In this document: in pieces, positions 44,770 through 56,679 of the stretch
Layout of the letters: every line of letters starts with the position of its first letter
Numbering within the stretch: position 1 is the first letter of the stretch
From: Podocnemis expansa
Lineage: Eukaryota > Chordata > Testudines > Podocnemididae
DNA length: 64,000 nt
NCBI GenBank assembly: GCA_007922195.1
Contig: ML682005.1
Coordinates: forward strand, 26,819,015 to 26,883,014
Reading direction: 5' to 3'
The notes under the pieces: generated by a model
The model's input: the letters and a program-made list of their open reading frames with translations, nothing else
What the model was told of the DNA's origin: nothing
Database searches by the model: none
Made by a program: the position numbers and the translations under genes

Positions 44770-45180
44770 GGCTACGTCTACACACACACGGTTATTTTGA
44801 AATAAGGATTTCAAAATGAGTTATTTCAAAATAAAATCCTTATTACAAAATAAATTAATTCGCATTAACAAAATGTTAATTTGAATTAAGGGAAAGCCTG
44901 CAATCCAAATAGCTGTTATTTTGGAAGGGATATTTTGAAATAACGCCGTTTGGACCTGTTGTTTCGAAGCAACAGGTCTAAATGGCGTTATTTCGAAACA
45001 TCCCTTCCGAAAGAATGGCCGTTTCGAAAACATCGAGGTTTTATTTTTTCAGAACGACGATTCTTATTTCGAAAGGACGGGTTCCGTCCTTTCGAAATAA
45101 AAAAGTCATGTAGACCTAATGTCTTTTATTTCGAAATAACGAGTGTTATTTCGAAATAAAAGTGCCGTGTAGACATACCC
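44770..45180. mobile_element. TTTCGAAA palindromic MITE, copy 3
   Basis: The ends GGCTACGTCTACAC and GTGTAGACATACCC are inverted repeats flanked by ATA (44767-44769 and 45181-45183). The interior alternates TTATTTCGAAATAA palindromes. The central fold has arms of about 38 bp at 44927-44965 and 44974-45010 around TTTCGAAG. It belongs to the GTCTACAC subgroup with copy 4, not the GTTCACAC subgroup of copies 1 and 2. Confidence 0.88.
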
Positions 45181-45183
45181 ATA

Positions 45184-45970
45184 TAGATTAGCTGTCATCC
45201 CACCCCGCCACCCCAGAATCTGGTAGGCACAGCTTCTAAACCTGCCTTACATCTGAATAAATATGATCCAGTCCTAACATGCTTAATACTGATCAGAGTT
45301 CATGATTCCTTAAAACTACAGTAGCTCAGGTAGTATATCTGATCTGGGAAAGAATCTCCATATGATTCCTGATCTTAAGCATGTTTGCATTGGTTGCATT
45401 TAAAAATTTAGTCATCCAACTCTGCCAACAAGTAAATGCATATGGAAAATTTAACCTATAATTATTTGAATATGTGCATCATTCTGGGTCCAAAAAGGGT
45501 GGCACAGTTAAGCCTAGAGTGAAAAATAGGCCCGTTAGCTGCACATTTTCCATGGTAGAAAGAGGGAAGTGAGAGAGTTACCTTAAGGCAGGGTACTAAA
45601 AATCACAATGTTGGCATCACTTTTCAGTGTGCTTTGCCAGCTGACTTACAAATTTTTTTTTTTGCTTCTGCTCCAGTGAAAGTCTATGGCAATTTTATTT
45701 TAGGGACAGTGACAGAAATGACTTGGGAACAAATTGAGAAATAAGAGGCTTAATGCTGTGCTTTGCTCTTGCTTTTGAAATGAACGTTTAAAATGCTGGA
45801 TTGAGAAGATTGGAGAATCTGTTAAACAAATAAGTTTTCCTCAAAAGCCAGAAAACAATTTAACAGTTCCTGCCCTGCTTTGTAGTTATTTTTTAATGAG
45901 AAATATTTTCATATGAGATCTTTTGTGGAGGAGAGAGGGGAAGGAAGAGTACTACAGAATCTTCTTATTC
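45184..45970. other. No gene seen
   Basis: AT-rich DNA between two transposons. No repeat family or exon-like block is recognised. Confidence 0.45.
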
Positions 45971-47002
45971 CAGGGGTGGGCAAACTTTTTGACCTAAGGG
46001 CTACATCTGGATATTGAAATTGTATGGCAGGCCATTACTGCTGTGTGGGGAGAGTGGCCACTGCCTGGTGCTTCTTGGAGCCCGGAGTGGCTCCAGTCAG
46101 GGTGCCGCTGAGCCCATGTGGTGGGATGGGGGGAGGGGGACGGTGGGAATGGCCACCGCATTCCAGACAGGGTGTTGCTGGGCCGACATAATTGGAGATG
46201 GGGCTGGGAAATGGAGTAGCTACTGCCACGCCATATGGTTTGGCAGGGGCGTCGCTGGCCCGGGGGGACCTGGGGCACGGGCCCAGGCCCCGCCCCCTGG
46301 TCGCAGGCCCCGCCCCCTCGCTGGGGACAGGGCCAGAAGCTGCCGCGCCGCTGCGGGGGTTGGGGCCGGAAGCGGCCACAGGCAGTGGGGTCCCGCATCC
46401 CCGGCCGGGGACGGGGCTGCCACCGGCACGGGCAGCTGGGCCCGAGCTTACCGCCGCGGCTGCGGGTGGCCTGGCTCCGGATCCCCGGCTGGGGCCGGAA
46501 GCGGCCATGGGCAGCAAGGCCCTGGACTCTCCCGCTGCGGCTGCAAGCAGCCAGGCCCCAGATCCCCAGCCACGGACGGGGCTGCCGCTGCCATGGATGG
46601 CCAGGCCCAGACTTCCTGCCACGGCTGCAGGCAGCCAGGCCCTGGATCCCCAGCCCGGGCCAGGGCTGGAAGCAGTCATGGGCAGCCGGGCCCTGGACTC
46701 CCTGCCGCGGCCGCACGCGGCCAGGCCCCGGATCCCTCGCTGGGGACGGGGCTGCCGCGGCCACCGGTGGCTGGGTCCCAGATCTCCAGCCCAATTGGGC
46801 CAGAGATCCGGGGCACTGGCACTGGGATTCTGGGCACGTGTTCCAAGTGCCCAGCACCAGCGATGCCTCTGTGGCTTGGTCCTTAACCTTTCCACAGACC
46901 ACTTAAATGGAGTTTGTGGACCACTGATTGAGCTGGAGAGGGCATGATGAAAAGTTCAGGTGGGCTGTATGCAGCCTGCAGGTCATAGTCTGCCCACCTC
47001 TG
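45971..47002. mobile_element. hAT-type element (CAGGGGTGGGCAAAC ends) with nested insert
   Basis: The ends CAGGGGTGGGCAAACT and AGTCTGCCCACCTCTG are inverted repeats. The flanks are TCTTATTC (45963-45970) and TCTGGTTC (47003-47010), 6 of 8. It includes the phrase GGGCTACATCTGGATA, typical of this family of hAT MITEs. A second hAT (46244-46871) lies inside it. Without that insert the element would be about 400 bp. The long overlapping frames of 223-302 codons at 45994-46947 come from the GC-rich insert. Confidence 0.82.
46244..46871. mobile_element. GC-rich hAT MITE, copy 2 (nested in hAT)
   Basis: The ends CAGGGGCGTCGCTGG and CCAGCGATGCCTCTG are inverted repeats flanked by TGGTTTGG (46236-46243) and TGGCTTGG (46872-46879), 7 of 8. 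The interior is very GC-rich, with repeated blocks such as CAGGCCCCGG, GGATCCCC and GGGGACGGGGCTGCC, the largest of the three copies. The blocks resemble a degenerate tandem array of about 60-70 bp. Six overlapping long frames are by-products. Confidence 0.9.
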
Positions 47003-47124
47003 TCTGGTTCCCATGACAGGGAAAGCTCCCATGTTAAAAAATGGTGATGGAGCTCAGTGAGTAACTTAAGTTGTCTGTTGTCATGGCTTGTTATTAATTT
47101 GTATGATGGTAAAAGCTCCTAGAG

Positions 47125-47311
47125 CAATGGTTTTCAAACCATGGGTAGGGACCCAGTACTGGGTCTCAAAACCTCAAGTACTAGGTTGTGGCATCCCCTC
47201 CTGCTGCCACTGAAAGACTGGAATACATTTCTCAAAGACGTAGTTGTTGGAGCGTGGGCATAAATGATTGTTTTCAACTGGGTCCTGAGGAAGAAAGTTT
47301 GAAAACCATTG
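47125..47311. mobile_element. 187-bp hAT MITE in a CTAG target
   Basis: The ends CAATGGTTTTCAAACC and GTTTGAAAACCATTG are inverted repeats (15 bp, exact). The flanks are TCCTAGAG (47117-47124) and ACCTAGAG (47312-47319), 7 of 8 and centred on CTAG. It is the cleanest small hAT in the window. Confidence 0.93.
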
Positions 47312-47705
47312 ACCTAGAGCCTCCAAACAAGATTAGGGTACTCTCATCAGGTTTGGCACAAGCATAGAGGAGGGAAAAAACAGTTTCTCTCCCCAGTGAC
47401 CCAAACTTTTATTTCAGCACACTTGTTTCTTTCACCCTAGGATGCAGGGGATGAACCTCTAAATTCAAATTCCTCAACCTTTCTTCTTCAGTCTTTTCTA
47501 CCCTCTTCTCTGTATGAGAATCCAAGAGCCATCCTAGGTAATAGGAGATGGGTGTAGATCTTGTAGGAATCTGATCAGTGCTGCTTCTGAGCCAATCAGA
47601 GGAGCCCCCAAACATTGGCATGAACTTTTTCCTCCCCCAAGGGCTTGAACAAGTAGACTTTGTATCGCTCCTTGCCCTGAAGCTAGTGACTAAGCTAGAC
47701 TCTCT

Positions 47706-48213
47706 AGGTATGTCCACAAGTATCTTTTAAATCGAAATAATGCTGGTTATTTTGATTTAAAAAAGATTAGATCAACACGACATTTTCTTGTTTCGAAATG
47801 ACGAGCTCCGTCATTTCAAAACAAGAGACATTATTTTGAAATAGCTTAAACCTACTTTAATTCAAATCATCTGTTATTTTGAAATGATTATTTTGAAATA
47901 ACGCTGTTTGGATGTGTTATTTCGAAATAGCCATTATTTCAGAATAACACCTTTGCCCTTCTCCTTCGCAGGGTGCCTTCCTTTTTGCACATATTGGGTG
48001 GGGGCATGGCCCAGTGAGGGGGCCATGTTGCCGCACCTCCCATGCTGCCTCTCTCCTGATTTGAAATAGCAAGTCCTGTGTCTGGACTTGCTATTTCGTT
48101 TTAAGGTTTTTTCTTATTTCAATTTAAGTTAATTTGAATTAAGGATTTTATTTTGAATTAACTTATTTAGATTTAACTTAAATCAAAATAAGCATGTACG
48201 TGTGGACACAGCC
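47706..48213. mobile_element. TTTCGAAA palindromic MITE, copy 4
   Basis: The ends AGGTATGTCCACA and TGTGGACACAGCC are inverted repeats flanked by TCT (47703-47705 and 48214-48216). The arms have TTTCGAAAT and TTATTTTGAAATAA blocks. The centre has a GC-rich spacer, then GAAATAGCAAGTCC/GGACTTGCTATTTC (about 48064-48098). The deamination-like TTTTGAAA versions make it the most diverged copy. Confidence 0.87.
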
Positions 48214-48216
48214 TCT

Positions 48217-48700
48217 GATGTCATGCATAGATGCCATTCTTTGGGGTGCCCAATTTGGATCTGTTTTTAAGAGCTGAATAAAAAAATTACTTTTTATCAG
48301 CTGGCTGCACACTATTTTCTTCACCATTTGTAAACTGAGACCCTACCCATTTTATCCAGCGTTAGTGAAAAAGTATCTGAGATTTGTGGCAGTCTCTTGA
48401 ATCAGAATAGCTGTGTTCTGTGTCCAGTTCACATTGCAGGAAAATCTGACATAGAAAGTTCAATGATTGCAGAAAAGTCTAGGAAGATTGGGCTAATATT
48501 TGAGTTATTGCTCAGATCAACTAAAAAGTAAAAGTTTTAAAACATTTTTAGCAGGATATTTTTTCAAACCTCACCAAAATCTGTGATTCTACCATTCACA
48601 ATTTGTTTTGTTGAATTCCCCATTTTACCTGTACATGTGAGTATCATGTGCCACTGTAATTACATCACACAGCTACATTATGTCTACATACAGTTCATCC
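48217..48700. other. No gene seen
   Basis: AT-rich. No recognised repeat or exon. A 60-codon frame at 48583-48765 has no motif. Confidence 0.4.
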
Positions 48701-48704
48701 TGTC

Positions 48705-49411
48705 TGTGATGGAGTTCTGCTACTTGCGGCTGGACAGTACTGCATCTTGGCAGATTAGGAATTAGCTCAACCAGGCTGATGCCCCTTCCTGCACTAGCAT
48801 CCCATCAGTTGCTCCTCTGTAGCCCCTCTCTTGATTTCAGGAGCTGCAACTGTCTTCTCCTTGACTCAGCCCTTCAGCCAGGTCATTATTGTGGTTTCCC
48901 CTTTGAAGGCAGAATGCATCATGGTCCCTGCTGTGCAGCAGTCTCAGACAGACTTTTGCTTCACTCCTCATGGTGCCATTCCAGTGGCTGGCAAGGGAAT
49001 CCACACCCATTCTCTATTCCAGGTTCCAGCTCAGGAACCCATTATGCAGCAACCAAAGTCTATTTCCTGCATGTTGCTGTCTCTCTCTGAGCCACTTCAG
49101 TAGTTCCTGACCATCTCCATTCCTCTGGGTTTCTCAGTCACTCCTCCCAAAGAGTGACTTTAGGCAACTCATCTCTGCATCCTCCAAACACTGTTTACTC
49201 TTCACAGAGAAGAATTGCAGCCTTTCCCAGCCACCCCATCTTTTGCTAGCCTCCTGGTTTATATAGGCCTCACCTATTCCTGCACAGATGAGCCTCTTTT
49301 ATTATCTGCCTCCGGCCTTAAGATCTTCTATTATAATCTCATTAGCTGATTGCCCCTTCCCCCAACCCAATACAGCTTTTGCAGGGCCCATGCAGGGAGC
49401 TCACCCCATCA
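48705..49411 (+). mobile_element. Possible solo LTR
   Basis: The stretch opens TGTGATGGAGTTCTGC and closes CTCACCCCATCA, so its ends are TG...CA with a short inverted match (TGATGG / CCATCA). It contains TTTATATAGGCCTCACCTAT, promoter-like text that I recall from turtle LTRs. No target duplication was found, and the two short plus frames (48779-49103) are not recognised. The evidence is weak. Confidence 0.35.
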
Positions 49412-49419
49412 AAGAAATT

Positions 49420-52400
49420 TTCTTTTGTGAAGCTAAATAGCTGCTGCAGTTAAATACATTTCTTCAAGGCAAACTGATTGTTAAAAGCTTACTAAAAACT
49501 CTTCGATGATAGCCTCAGGGTCATATTTACACTTTATGCGCTCCTGGGTATAGCATCTTAGTTGTCCTATCCTGTCCCACCCACTCCTCCTGGCAACCTA
49601 CAGCTGACCTTAATGGTTTCTGCATGGAGGGAGGGGTGGGAAGGAGGGGCTGGGGTGACCAACTTGGTCAGCTCTAGGTGGAGGGAATGTGCTCACCCCT
49701 GAGCTCTGATTTCTGGCCTGGCCAAGGGCAGGGCCTCAGGGAAGGAGGAGGAGCATGGTGGCCCTGCTCCTTTATTCTCTCTCATTCACAAATCCTTTTG
49801 GGATTAGTGCCCCTACCAGCTTCCCTGGGACTTGAAATTATGAGGGGGACGGGTGTGGGAGGTGATCACTAAATTGGTATAGCACTGTTACTAGCTGACA
49901 ACTGGGAGGGTGTTGGGAAATTCAGGGAGGTCTGGGGGGGTATTAGGGAAATCCCGCCAGCCCCCATTGTGGTTGGAGCTGTGTCAACATAGGAAAATGC
50001 AGTGCTTGTGCTTGTGATCTTGCCATTTAAAAATTATCCTGATGGTGTCTAAATAAGAACATAATGTTTAGTATTTATATAATGCTTTACACTGCCACTG
50101 CAGACATCCAACTTTAGCTGGTTAACATACCTGGCCAGCTGTTCTGATATTTACCTTACTGTGCAGGAGATATTATTGTTTCCCTTTATTACCTCATGCA
50201 GGTATGTAACTGTCGTCATGGCTCAGTATAAAGGTCTGGGGAAGACATAACCACACTTGCCTACATTATAATTCTGCCTGGAGGTTTAAACTAGTGTCCT
50301 GAGGCTATCTCTATAACCTAAATAGCTGGGATTAGATTATTTTGGCTGTAGGTCTTGGCTAGCCTCCCGTCTCTCTGGTATTCCCATGGTTGCCCAAGGC
50401 TGCTTTTTCTTTCTTTTTGTACTTTGCCTCTCTTAACTGTTTCTTCTCCTGGAATCTGTGGGTGGGGAAGCAGCCGTTGACACAGAAGCTTTTTTCTCAA
50501 GGTGCTTCTGGAAGAGAGAGAAGAAAAGCATCGGCTGGGGCAGGCAAAGTGGAGGAAATTCATATAGGGAGAGAAGGCACAGATGTGCCATGTATGCAGC
50601 TTTACTGGTTTATGGTAAAAGCCTGCTGTTAGCTGAAATAAAAGTGTCCACATATCATTTTGTTTCACTTCAAGTATAGAAGTTTAACCCACAGTCCAAG
50701 TTAAACCCATGTAACTTTGTGTGTAGATAGGCCTTTAAACTATAAGGTAAGCCAATGTGGTTCACAGTCTGGTAGACATTTTTCTTTTATGAGAAGCAGC
50801 ATTGCTGCTTATTAAGCAACACTGAAGGTCAGTTTATAGAGTAGATCATTAACGTAGGCCTTTATATGAATTCAGCTATGCCTTCTTAAATATGAACCCA
50901 AACACTATATTAGAAGCAATTGTATGGAGAAACAGTTGAGCAACAGGATCCTTGAAGAAGAGTATTTGACAACTTTTTTTTTCAATGAATTTATTGCTAG
51001 TTTATTTCACACCATAGTTTTGGTTATGGCCTAAGGGAGTTCACAAGAAATTTCTTAACACAACATAATTAGTGTTGAAAATGGGCTACCAAAGGCAGTA
51101 GATAAATCTACAACTAATATTCACAAAAAAGTGGGGGAGACATTTAAAAGAAGGGTCGAGAGGAGCATTTAGAATTGTGATCTGTTTAGTCAGTCAAAGG
51201 GCTATGCAAGAAGGGAAAACAGAGAGCAAGAGTCTGGCTTTTGTTGATCACCAAACATATTGCTCTGGTTCTACATTCACTTAGGAGCAATGTTAAAAAA
51301 ATATTAGGCAAACTGCTGTGTACTGTCCATTCTCACTGAAACAAAAGAGGGGTGAGAGCTCTCCACACCCTGTAGATTTTAGCCTTCTGTATGGAATTCC
51401 ATTGCAGTCAATTGCAGTTTTGCCTATGAAGAACAGTATTAGGCTGTATAGTCAAAACTACCACATCCATGTGCTCTGAACTTTTTGTGTTGAGAATAGA
51501 ACATACATATTTTCAAAAATTCATCAGCATCTCTATGTTCTATCAAGACAAGTGTCTCCCATGGGAGCTGTAGACATGAGGAAGGTGTTGGGTATGGTTC
51601 TTCCACCACCTTTTTCCTCACTTGTTGATGCTTCTTTAGCTCTGGTCTTTTCGTCTCTCCCAACTTTTTTTTTATGTGGCTGAAACTCTGGAGTGTCTTC
51701 ACTTGGAAAGTTCATGGTTTCTCAACACAAGAAATTCGGGCAGTTTTAGAACAGTTTCACTTTATTCCATAAATTAATTGGTCTTTTCAGTTCATGATAG
51801 TTCAAAGCCTCATGTTTGGGGGAGGAGAGAGAGGTGGTCTGTCTAGCTGCAATAGCATTAGGATGTTTCTGAAAAAGCTGTACAAAGATGAGAAAAATTT
51901 GCATGTGGGCACAGAGGGAGGCGTCGTAATTTGCGACACTCCTGCTGGTTGTTTTTAACGCTCTGTTGAGTTTATTAAACATTTTAAATAAGAAATTGGA
52001 GTTTTGTTTAGGCCAAAACCATAATGGAAACAGCAGTCTTCATTCCTCAGATTACTGAAGTGCATTCAGTGTGAGAAAGCAAGCACTTGACAACTAATAC
52101 AGTAAGTTGTTTCTTTGTTCTAGATACAAACAAATCAAAGTGAATTGGTTTCTATACATGGTTATTCATCCCTCTGTGTTCATCTATGTATATATGTAAT
52201 AGTAAATTACTTCAGACAGCTATATGGGGGTGGGGGGGACAGAATGCGGGAAGCATTACAAATTTTTTTTCACTTTCTGGAATTTTCATGAAAACTCACC
52301 TCACTCAAGACCCAGGAAGCTCAGTGATGTCCTGGACCAGACAGTGACAGGCTTTCGTTACATAAAAATAACTGCTGATATCTTGCAGCTCTGAGATATG

Positions 52401-55400
52401 TATCCCATTGGGGGAGAGTCACAGCTCTACACAGGCAGAAACAACACTTGCATGTACAAATTTCTGGATTTTAAATAGGCAACTCTTTTAGTTATACAAA
52501 AGTTTTTGAGCCTAGATATCGCAGTAGTGGATTAGCAGAGAATTGGAGTTAGGACTACTAGGTTCCTTCCTTGTTCCAGCAAAGATTAACTGTAATATTA
52601 CCTTATTATCCAATAGCTTCTTCTGACTCTTTCAGTGTCATACTCCTGGTAACCCTAGCACCTACTTTTACAGGGGGAGAAAGAAGAATATTCTCAGGTA
52701 TTTTAAAACTTTCTAAAACATTGCTCAGATTGTTTTTTGGTAACATATATGGCCCATACAGAATACAGGATGAGGTGGCATACAGATTTATCTGTGGTTA
52801 TTTAGGATAGTTTGTAAAATTTACCCATGGTTTTGCCACTTCTGAGGAATGTTTCCATCCCAGAGTCAGTCTGGTAAAACCTTTATATCCCATCATTTAT
52901 TCCATATGCATGCAGTTTGTGTTTCAGTTCTTGGAGTAGACTAAATATTTTGCTGGAGATAATTTCCTTCACTTTAAAAGGACTTCAGTAGAAAAGCAAT
53001 ATCACAAACTGTCCATGTGCTATAAATAAGGTATAAAATTCCACATTAAAAATGTGTATACATTACAAGCAACTTCAGAGCAGTGTGAAATATAATTAGA
53101 ACCTTCTTCTGAAGCATGAAGTTATGAGTAAATACATGATTATCCTCCTTTGCTTGGAGTGAGGTGGAAATATATTTATAAAGACATTCTTCAAAATATT
53201 TAAATTCATTGTGTCTGACTTTCAAGTTGTACTTATATGAGTTGATGCTCGGTCTTTGTCCTTTTTCCCCTAAGTGGCTCGTATGGGAGCTAGCTTATGT
53301 CTCTGTGTAGGCAAAAGAGACAAAATAAGAGCCATGAAATAATTAGAATTGTGAAAAGTGTATCTAGAAATGGGTAAGAAAGAAAAAGGAAGAATGCATA
53401 ACTATGTATGTAATTTAAAGGATGTGGTGTCATGTATGGTGTTTTGTTTGTCAGATCAGGTCACATCAGTTGGTAAAGGCAGAGCCAAACAGTTCTGACC
53501 AGTCAAGAAGTACAGTTACTTTTAATTCATGTTGTCCAAAGTATACTATTTGAGATGGCTGATTTTGTGCATGAAGACCGTGCCTGCTGAAGGGAGTGTT
53601 GGGAGGAGGGTATTGCTAAAGGGAACAATTGTTCAGGGACTTGGTGATTTCAAGGGGCCTAGTGGATGGGAAGACAGATGTGTATGTTTCTCTCATCCAC
53701 ACACCCCCAAGGTCCCCACCACTCATGCTCTCCATCCCTCCCCTGACCGAAATATATTTATTATGTATCATTCAGCTTCCTAGGCTGCTGAGGAAGCGGT
53801 AGCTACAACTCCTCTTCCTGGGATCATTAGTAATCTCCCTGAGGAACCAAGGAACTTGGAAGCTGAATAGCAGAGATCACCTCTTCAGCAGACCAGGAAA
53901 CTGCATGGCCCATAACAGCAGACTTTCTGGCAGAAGCCCTTTCAGACCTCAGCCATCCCTTTGTAGGGGAGCATTAACTCCTCTCCCATGGGGACAAGAA
54001 CTGCTGTTGGTGGGCCTAATAAAGACCAGTAATTTTCTCTCTTGTTTACTTCCTCTCCTCTCCCTGGGTCTTGTATCATATTCTACATTTGTCAGCCAAG
54101 AAGGATTGGATATGGCACTCCCCTTGATGGGTACAATAATACTCCTGGACTTTGACAGTAAGAGTTTAAAATAACTATTCATTGTGTGGAAGGTAGCATT
54201 CCCATTCTACAGATGGGTGAACATAGAAAAGGACAGGTTCAGTAACTCAGTGATTCTCAGCCTTTTGTAGGTTATGACATTTGACTGGATATTGCAACCC
54301 TACAGGACACCCCAGCCCACCCCTCCACAGGCCACCCTTCCACAGGCCAAGTCCAGCCATCTCTCCAGCTCTCTGTGACACACTTGCCACTGTTTGGTGA
54401 CACAGTAATATGCCCCAATACAGTGGTTGAGAACCACTGCCATACAGTGAGTCTTTGGTGGAACAACGAAGGAATCTAGTAGTCCTAACTTTCCAATTCC
54501 CTGCTAATCAACACTAAAAAATAGTTCTGAGCCATGCTAACAAAGGTTTATATATCTTGACTTCCATTGACCAAATTACATTTAGAATATTGCTTTTTAA
54601 ACTCTTAGTTGTTAGAGCATTATACAAAAAGGCAGAAACTGAACAGAACAAAAAGGCAGAAACTGGGCAGAACTGTGTGCAAATATAGTTGCTAATAGAA
54701 CTTTATTCCCTTCTGTTATGATTTCTTATGTGACTTGTAGCAATTTACATTAAATGAAATATTTTAACTTTTCTTTTGGTGTGAAGTCAGTGCTTACGTT
54801 AGTGTGTAGCTCATTGCAACATTTGGTATTACTGCAGAAACACCTGTTTACTCGGGGGAGTGTGGAAAGGCTCTGTAACTGACTTCTTCAGCCTGTGGTC
54901 TGTGGAAGGCTGCCTTAATCAGGTGCTGTTGGTTTTCATCTTTGTGTCCAGCTGCTGCTGTAACAGACCACTAAAATATGCTCATTATTTTCCTTATAAT
55001 ATTTTCCATGCAAGCAGTTGCTATAGTTGCCACATGAATAATATGTGATCGTAAGTGAGAGGGCTGATAGTCTGTGACACAACCTCTCTATTAAGATGTG
55101 GTTAGCTCTATGAATAGGGCTGGTCAGATATTTTCTGACAAATTTTTTTTTCCATTAGAAAATACTGATTTGTTAAAGTCAAAATGTTGTGCCAGACTCA
55201 CCATGTCAATTTTGGCTAAACTTTCAAGGAAAACAGTGAGGTTTCTTATAGAAACTTTCCTGGTTTTTTGCCAGCTCTTTTGCCTGCCTAGACTTCTGTG
55301 GCTTCAGGGTCCCTGGCTCTGGGGCAGACCACAAGACACGCCCCCCCCCCCGGGCTACCAGATTACCCAAACTCTCTGGCAGCTCTCATGGAAGGCTGCC

Positions 55401-56115
55401 ATGCAGCCAGAACTTGTAGGCTCCTGGGTAGCCTGGGAGTCAGGAAAGTATATTTACTTTTACAAACACCAAAATGTTCCCACGGCAGAAAACTTTTTGG
55501 TGTTTCTGAAGGGAAATAAAGTGGACTTTTAATCCCACAAAATATTTTGAGATTGCAAATATTTGTCCCAATTTGGGATGAAAATGTTTCATAAATCTTG
55601 ACATTTTTCCTGGAACTAAGAGTCCCTTTCCCACTCTATCTATAAAGAAAGTCATTCTAGAGGAGCATAAGCTAGTCTGTTGGTTTTTTTCCACACAGTA
55701 TAGAATTTAAATGGGTTATTGGGTAAACAAGTTGCATCCATACTTTACTGTCTCATATTATGGAACTGATTGTTTTCTCCAGGTTGCCAGCAATGATCTA
55801 GATATGTTCATGTATTATAAATATATCTAGTCATGATTTTCAATTTTTAATACTGTCTTAAATCCAATTCTAAATAAGTGTTGAAAATGTACAGCATTCT
55901 TTAAAAATATGTTTGCTTTTTATTGTGAAACAAAGCAAAAATAACATGAAGTGATGGAATTATTCAGGTTGGTCTATATTTAGAGTTCCTCTTGCATATA
56001 ATAGATATAGATGACATAGATATAGATATAAACAATTCCTTGAGAAAAATAGAAGAAAGGTAATAGGTTAATATTATAGTCACAGTAAATTGGTTCCCTT
56101 CACTCTTTTAAACTA
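49420..56115. other. Long AT-rich region, few features
   Basis: No coding domain or named LINE was found apart from the small hAT-like element at 54248. A G-rich patch lies at 49620-49960. GTGTGTAGATAGGCCTTTAA near 50719-50738 resembles the right terminus of a reptile MITE, but its partner was not found. A C homopolymer lies at about 55340-55352. Short open frames (for example 50318-50668, 53905-54174, 55098-55532) have no recognisable motif. Confidence 0.4.
54248..54439. mobile_element. 192-bp hAT-like MITE
   Basis: The ends CAGTGATTCTCAGCC and GGTTGAGAACCACTG are inverted repeats of the CAGTGGTTCTCAA class. The flanking 8-mers (CAGTAACT and CCATACAG) do not match, so the duplication has decayed or the boundaries are off. 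Confidence 0.65.
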
Positions 56116-56123
56116 GCAGAGTC

Positions 56124-56496
56124 CAGGGGCGTTGCTGCTGTAGGGCCCAAGGGGCTGTAGTCCACCTACATCTCTGTCCCAGCCCCTGCTGCGACTGCGG
56201 CTGCTTTTGGCCCAGTGGAGCTGTTAGCTGCTGGCCAGCAGGCAGTGGCTGTAGCCAGATCCAAGCCCAGTTTGCCTGCCATTGGCTGGCAGCAGCTGGA
56301 GCCGGATCGGGCCCACCCGGCCTGCCTTCTGCTGGCTGGCAGAGGCTGGGACTGGATTCAGGCTGGGGCTGTGTGCCACTGGCTGGCAGTTGCAAGAGCC
56401 AGATTGGGTCCTGGGGCTGAACTGGGCCCCAGGGAGGCACATGCTGGGGGGTGGGGCCCAGGCCCCAACCCTTTTTTCAGGGCAGCAACGCCCCCG
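56124..56496. mobile_element. GC-rich hAT MITE, copy 3 with perfect duplication
   Basis: The ends CAGGGGCGTTGCTGC and GCAGCAACGCCCCCG are inverted repeats flanked by an exact 8-bp duplication, GCAGAGTC (56116-56123 and 56497-56504). The interior is GC-rich with GCCACTGGCTGGCAG- and GGGCCCAGGCCCC-type blocks. The overlapping frames of 85-139 codons at 56108-56634 are artefacts. Same family as 40406 and 46244. Confidence 0.92.
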
Positions 56497-56648
56497 GCAG
56501 AGTCCATGCAACTCTGCAACGCCACTGCATTGTTTATAAGGGACGCACAGACAGAAATAAACAAACACAAAGACTTACAGCTAGTTACCACCTGTGTATC
56601 GCTTAGCAACATCAATATTTTCATGCATAAATAAAGGTCTCCTACTTA

Positions 56649-56676
56649 GCGCGCGCGCGCGCGTGTGTGTGTGTGT
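56649..56676. repeat. GC then GT dinucleotide microsatellite
   Basis: A (GC)n run to about 56663 that switches to (GT)n. GC dinucleotide runs are rare in vertebrate DNA and could form Z-DNA. Confidence 0.93.
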
Positions 56677-56679
56677 TTA

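Noticed and set aside
45994..46947. Six overlapping open frames of 223-302 codons on both strands
   Set aside because: They lie in the GC-rich hAT insert 46244-46871 and its flanks. Low-stop GC-rich repeats open all frames, no domain is seen, and the transposon boundaries explain the sequence.
55098..55532. 144-codon plus frame as a host exon
   Set aside because: No recognisable domain, a C homopolymer in the middle, and no splice context or homologous frame I know of.
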